From: Gemmatimonadota bacterium
GTDB taxonomy: Bacteria > Gemmatimonadota > Gemmatimonadetes > Gemmatimonadales > Gemmatimonadaceae
Direction of reading: 5' to 3'
Assembly (NCBI GenBank): GCA_003155795.1
Contig: PMEM01000065.1
Span: 1-64,000, forward strand
Length of the DNA: 64,000 nucleotides
Shown: positions 61,680 through 64,000 of the stretch, one piece after another
Numbering within the stretch: the first letter of the stretch is position 1
Layout: every line of letters starts with the position of its first letter
Program-made: the position numbers and the translations under genes
The notes under the pieces: model-generated
What the model was told of the DNA's origin: nothing
Database searches by the model: none
The model's input: the letters and a program-made list of their open reading frames with translations, nothing else

Positions 61680-64000
61680 CTAATCCGCACGCAACGCTTC
61701 GACTGGATTGACACTCATCGCACGCTGCGCCGGTACATAACTAGCCAGCAGTGCGATGACCAGCATGACCACTGACACCACGATCAGTGTCGTTGGATCG
61801 GTCGCACTCACGCCGTACAATACTGAACTCAACACGCGCGTCAACACCAACGTCGCGCCGATCCCGACAATGATACCAACAATCGCGAACTGAATGGACT
61901 GACGCACGACCAGCGTTCCCACGCGCGATGCGTGCGCGCCGAGCGCCATTCGAATTCCGATCTCTCCGCGTCGCTGACCGACAATGTATGAGATGACGCC
62001 GTAGATCCCGATCGCGCTCAGAATCAGCGCCATCGCGGCTGCGATGCCGAGTAATGTCATGGTGAACGAGAGTCGGATCATCGAGCGCGCAACGATGTCG
62101 TCCATCGTGCGAACGTTGCCGAGCGGAACATCCGGGTCCATTTCGTTCATGATGCGGCGGAGTTGCACCGCAAGCGACATCGGTGGAACGCCGTTAGTCC
62201 GCAACAATACGGTCATTGTTGAGCCTGGGTGCCAGAGACCTGCGCCGGGAATCGGTATTATCGGAAAAAAGACAGCCTCTGCCGGAGGCTCCGTCAGCGA
62301 TGTACCGCGAATCTCGCCCGTCACTCCGGTAACACGGTAGAACGGTGGCCTGTTTTCACCACCGCGTATTCCTTTTCCTATCGGGTCCTGGCCTGGCCAG
62401 AGTCGGTCCGCGAGCGTCCTGGTTACCACGACGCCGCCCGTGTGCTGGTCGACGTCAGACCAACTCGGCTCGGCTCCGTGCAGCTTGACTCCGAGTGCAG
62501 CAAAATAACCAGGCGCCACCAGATACCTGTCGATGCATCCCACCGGCTTACCGATGCTCGTGCCCGGATCCTCGATGTTCAAAGTTGCGCATCCGCCAAA
62601 CTCACTACTGCCGTCGTCTGACACATCCAGTGGCACGGTTTCACCTGCCCCCGTCAATGTCACACCGGGGATCGCGGCTGCGCGTGTAAGCAGCTCATGA
62701 TAGAACGCTGCCACTTTTTCGTAGCCCAGGTATTTGACGCGCGGCAGATTCACTTCCGCTGTCAACACATTTGCCGGATTGAATCCCGGCGAGACGTTCC
62801 GGAGGTTGCGAAAGCTCTGCAGCATGAGCCCCGCCGCGGCAAGCAAGACGAGAGCGAGCGCAGTCTGCGCGGCGACGAGCGACCCGCGAACGAAGTACTG
62901 TCGACGCGATGGCGTCATTCCACGCCCCCCCTCACGCAGCATCATCCCATCTCCCGCCGGCTCCGCACCCATCAGCGCGAGAGTTCCGAACAGTATGCCG
63001 GCGATGATCGATACGATGAGCGTGAACAGGATCGCTATCCACCCGAGGTGCACCTCGCTCATTCGCGGCAGGTTGGCGGGAGCTAACGCGACTATCACAC
63101 GCAAGCCGATTGCAGCGAGTGCGAGTGCCGCGGTGCCACCAGCCATCGCGAGCAGGATCGTTTCGGTGAAGTAGTGCCACGCCAGATCGCCCCGAGTCGC
63201 GCCAAGTGCAGAACGGATCGCGATCTCGCGCTTTCGACCCTCGGCACGCACAAGGAAGAGATTCGCGACATTCCCGCATGCTATGAGAAGCACGAGCGCA
63301 ACCGCACCAAACAGGATCCACATTCGCGTCCCGAGGTCACCAATGATATGGCTCCTGAGCGAAACCACCGCCGTCGTGAAACCGCTGCTCTTCATGAAGT
63401 TGTCGTCGTACGCTGTCGGGAACAGAGCTGGAAAGCGCTTTGTCATCTGCGCGACCTCGGCCTGTGCCGATGCAACCGTTGCGTGTGGCGCCAGCCGTCC
63501 GACTACGGGTAGGTAGTGGGAGTTCTCCGGTTGCGCAGACGGATCAAGTGGTGCTGGAACCCACAAATCAACCTTGGGTGACACCACATCGGGAATTGTT
63601 GCGTCCTCGCCCATCACGCCGACTATCTGGATTGGCCGCGCTGCCACCATGATGACGGAGCCGACAACTTTTGGATCGCTATTGAGCCGTGTCTTCCAAT
63701 AGTTGTAGCTGATGAGTGCCACCGGTGCCGCGTCGGGCAGATTGTCCGCGGCGACGAATGCACGACCGAGCATCGGTCGCAAGCGAAGCACATCGAATAT
63801 GCTCGCGCTCACTGCCACCGCCGGCACTCGCTCAGCCGCCCGCTTCCCCGTGATGGTCGCGCGCAGCGGCATTACCACCGCGACATTCTCCAACGTGTGC
63901 GCGTTTTGCTTGAAATAGAAAAAGCCAGCCACTGAAAGCTTCCAACGCGAGTCCTGCTTCACGCCCGGTGTCGGCGAATCGAGCCAGACCAACCTGTCGG
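61680..64000 (-). CDS. ADOP-type permease, tandem copy 1, 5' end outside the window
   Basis: Incomplete gene: the open frame runs to the window edge and lacks the N-terminal helix (by comparison with the copy at 59150, about 60-70 residues are missing). The visible 770-residue part contains the MacB periplasmic domain from VWLDSPTPGVKQDS, the central FtsX block (GKREIAIRSALGATRGDLAW is replaced by RKREIAIRSALGAT), a second periplasmic domain and the terminal block. It is the first visible gene of the leftward efflux locus and the likely parent or sister of the copy at 59150. Confidence 0.9.
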   Translation of the reverse strand, partial: DRLVWLDSPTPGVKQDSRWKLSVAGFFYFKQNAHTLENVAVVMPLRATITGKRAAERVPAVAVSASIFDVLRLRPMLGRAFVAADNLPDAAPVALISYNYWKTRLNSDPKVVGSVIMVAARPIQIVGVMGEDATIPDVVSPKVDLWVPAPLDPSAQPENSHYLPVVGRLAPHATVASAQAEVAQMTKRFPALFPTAYDDNFMKSSGFTTAVVSLRSHIIGDLGTRMWILFGAVALVLLIACGNVANLFLVRAEGRKREIAIRSALGATRGDLAWHYFTETILLAMAGGTAALALAAIGLRVIVALAPANLPRMSEVHLGWIAILFTLIVSIIAGILFGTLALMGAEPAGDGMMLREGGRGMTPSRRQYFVRGSLVAAQTALALVLLAAAGLMLQSFRNLRNVSPGFNPANVLTAEVNLPRVKYLGYEKVAAFYHELLTRAAAIPGVTLTGAGETVPLDVSDDGSSEFGGCATLNIEDPGTSIGKPVGCIDRYLVAPGYFAALGVKLHGAEPSWSDVDQHTGGVVVTRTLADRLWPGQDPIGKGIRGGENRPPFYRVTGVTGEIRGTSLTEPPAEAVFFPIIPIPGAGLWHPGSTMTVLLRTNGVPPMSLAVQLRRIMNEMDPDVPLGNVRTMDDIVARSMIRLSFTMTLLGIAAAMALILSAIGIYGVISYIVGQRRGEIGIRMALGAHASRVGTLVVRQSIQFAIVGIIVGIGATLVLTRVLSSVLYGVSATDPTTLIVVSVVMLVIALLASYVPAQRAMSVNPVEALRAD

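Noticed and set aside
50498-64000. Sigma54 promoter for the efflux locus
   Set aside because: Visible spacers upstream of the regulator, TolC, adaptor and ADOP genes show no GG-N10-GC pair in the usual TGGCAC/TTGC context. The true operon promoter may be outside the window.
1-64000. tRNA, rRNA, CRISPR arrays, prophage or intact insertion sequences
   Set aside because: None could be recognised on either strand; the repeats present are short palindromes and small tandem duplications only.

Overview
The window looks like a chromosomal segment from a Gram-negative, free-living carbohydrate degrader, most likely Gemmatimonadota (Acidobacteriota is the main alternative). This placement is inference. 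It rests on five long duplicated FtsX/MacB-type (ADOP) permeases, a Ser/Thr kinase fused to TolB-like and TPR domains, an S9 peptidase, a propeller-fused gamma-glutamyltransferase, a large TonB-dependent receptor, and a high G+C content with GTG/TTG starts. There are no rRNA or tRNA genes, no CRISPR array, no phage genes and no intact insertion sequence.

Layout. 0-11 kb holds housekeeping and mixed genes: an ADOP permease, mutM (Fpg), a long-type acyl-CoA dehydrogenase, a gamma-glutamyltransferase carrying an N-terminal beta-propeller, and a Ser/Thr kinase. 11-31.6 kb is a sugar-utilisation region. It has a fucose/arabinose-type isomerase, an AraB-type kinase and a GH43-like lipoprotein in one tight operon, then GH27, GH31, a small glycine-zipper protein, a MazEF toxin-antitoxin pair, AraD in an operon with an unassigned TIM-barrel glycosidase, GH127, an S9 peptidase and GH89. 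GTATAC-centred or TGTAT/ATACA palindromes lie at the head of several of these units. 31.6-35.9 kb carries a beta-solenoid repeat protein, an M28 peptidase and a DsrE-like protein. 36-43.4 kb is one leftward operon: TonB-dependent receptor, then ribose-type ABC permease, binding lipoprotein and ATPase. 43.5-47.7 kb is a poorly understood cassette: a tiny lipoprotein framed by RNA hairpins, two unusual AraC-like regulators and a TPR protein between them. 47.8-64 kb is a leftward efflux locus: two tandem ADOP permeases, a periplasmic adaptor, a third ADOP permease, a MacB-type ATPase, a fourth ADOP permease, TolC, an NtrC-type regulator and its histidine kinase. The first gene of this locus runs off the window.

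How the genes work together. The glycosidases would release L-arabinose, galactose, glucose or xylose, and N-acetylglucosamine outside the cytoplasm or in the periplasm. The TonB receptor and the ABC importer would take sugars up. Isomerase, AraB and AraD would convert L-arabinose to xylulose 5-phosphate, provided the fucose-isomerase-like protein replaces classical AraA.

Two families of short palindromic repeats are scattered between genes. One is ATTCCCGC-TTTC-GCGGGAAT (seven copies). The other carries the arm GTCAAGTCTTGC (four loci). One copy of the first family lies inside the signal-peptide coding region of the ABC binding protein.
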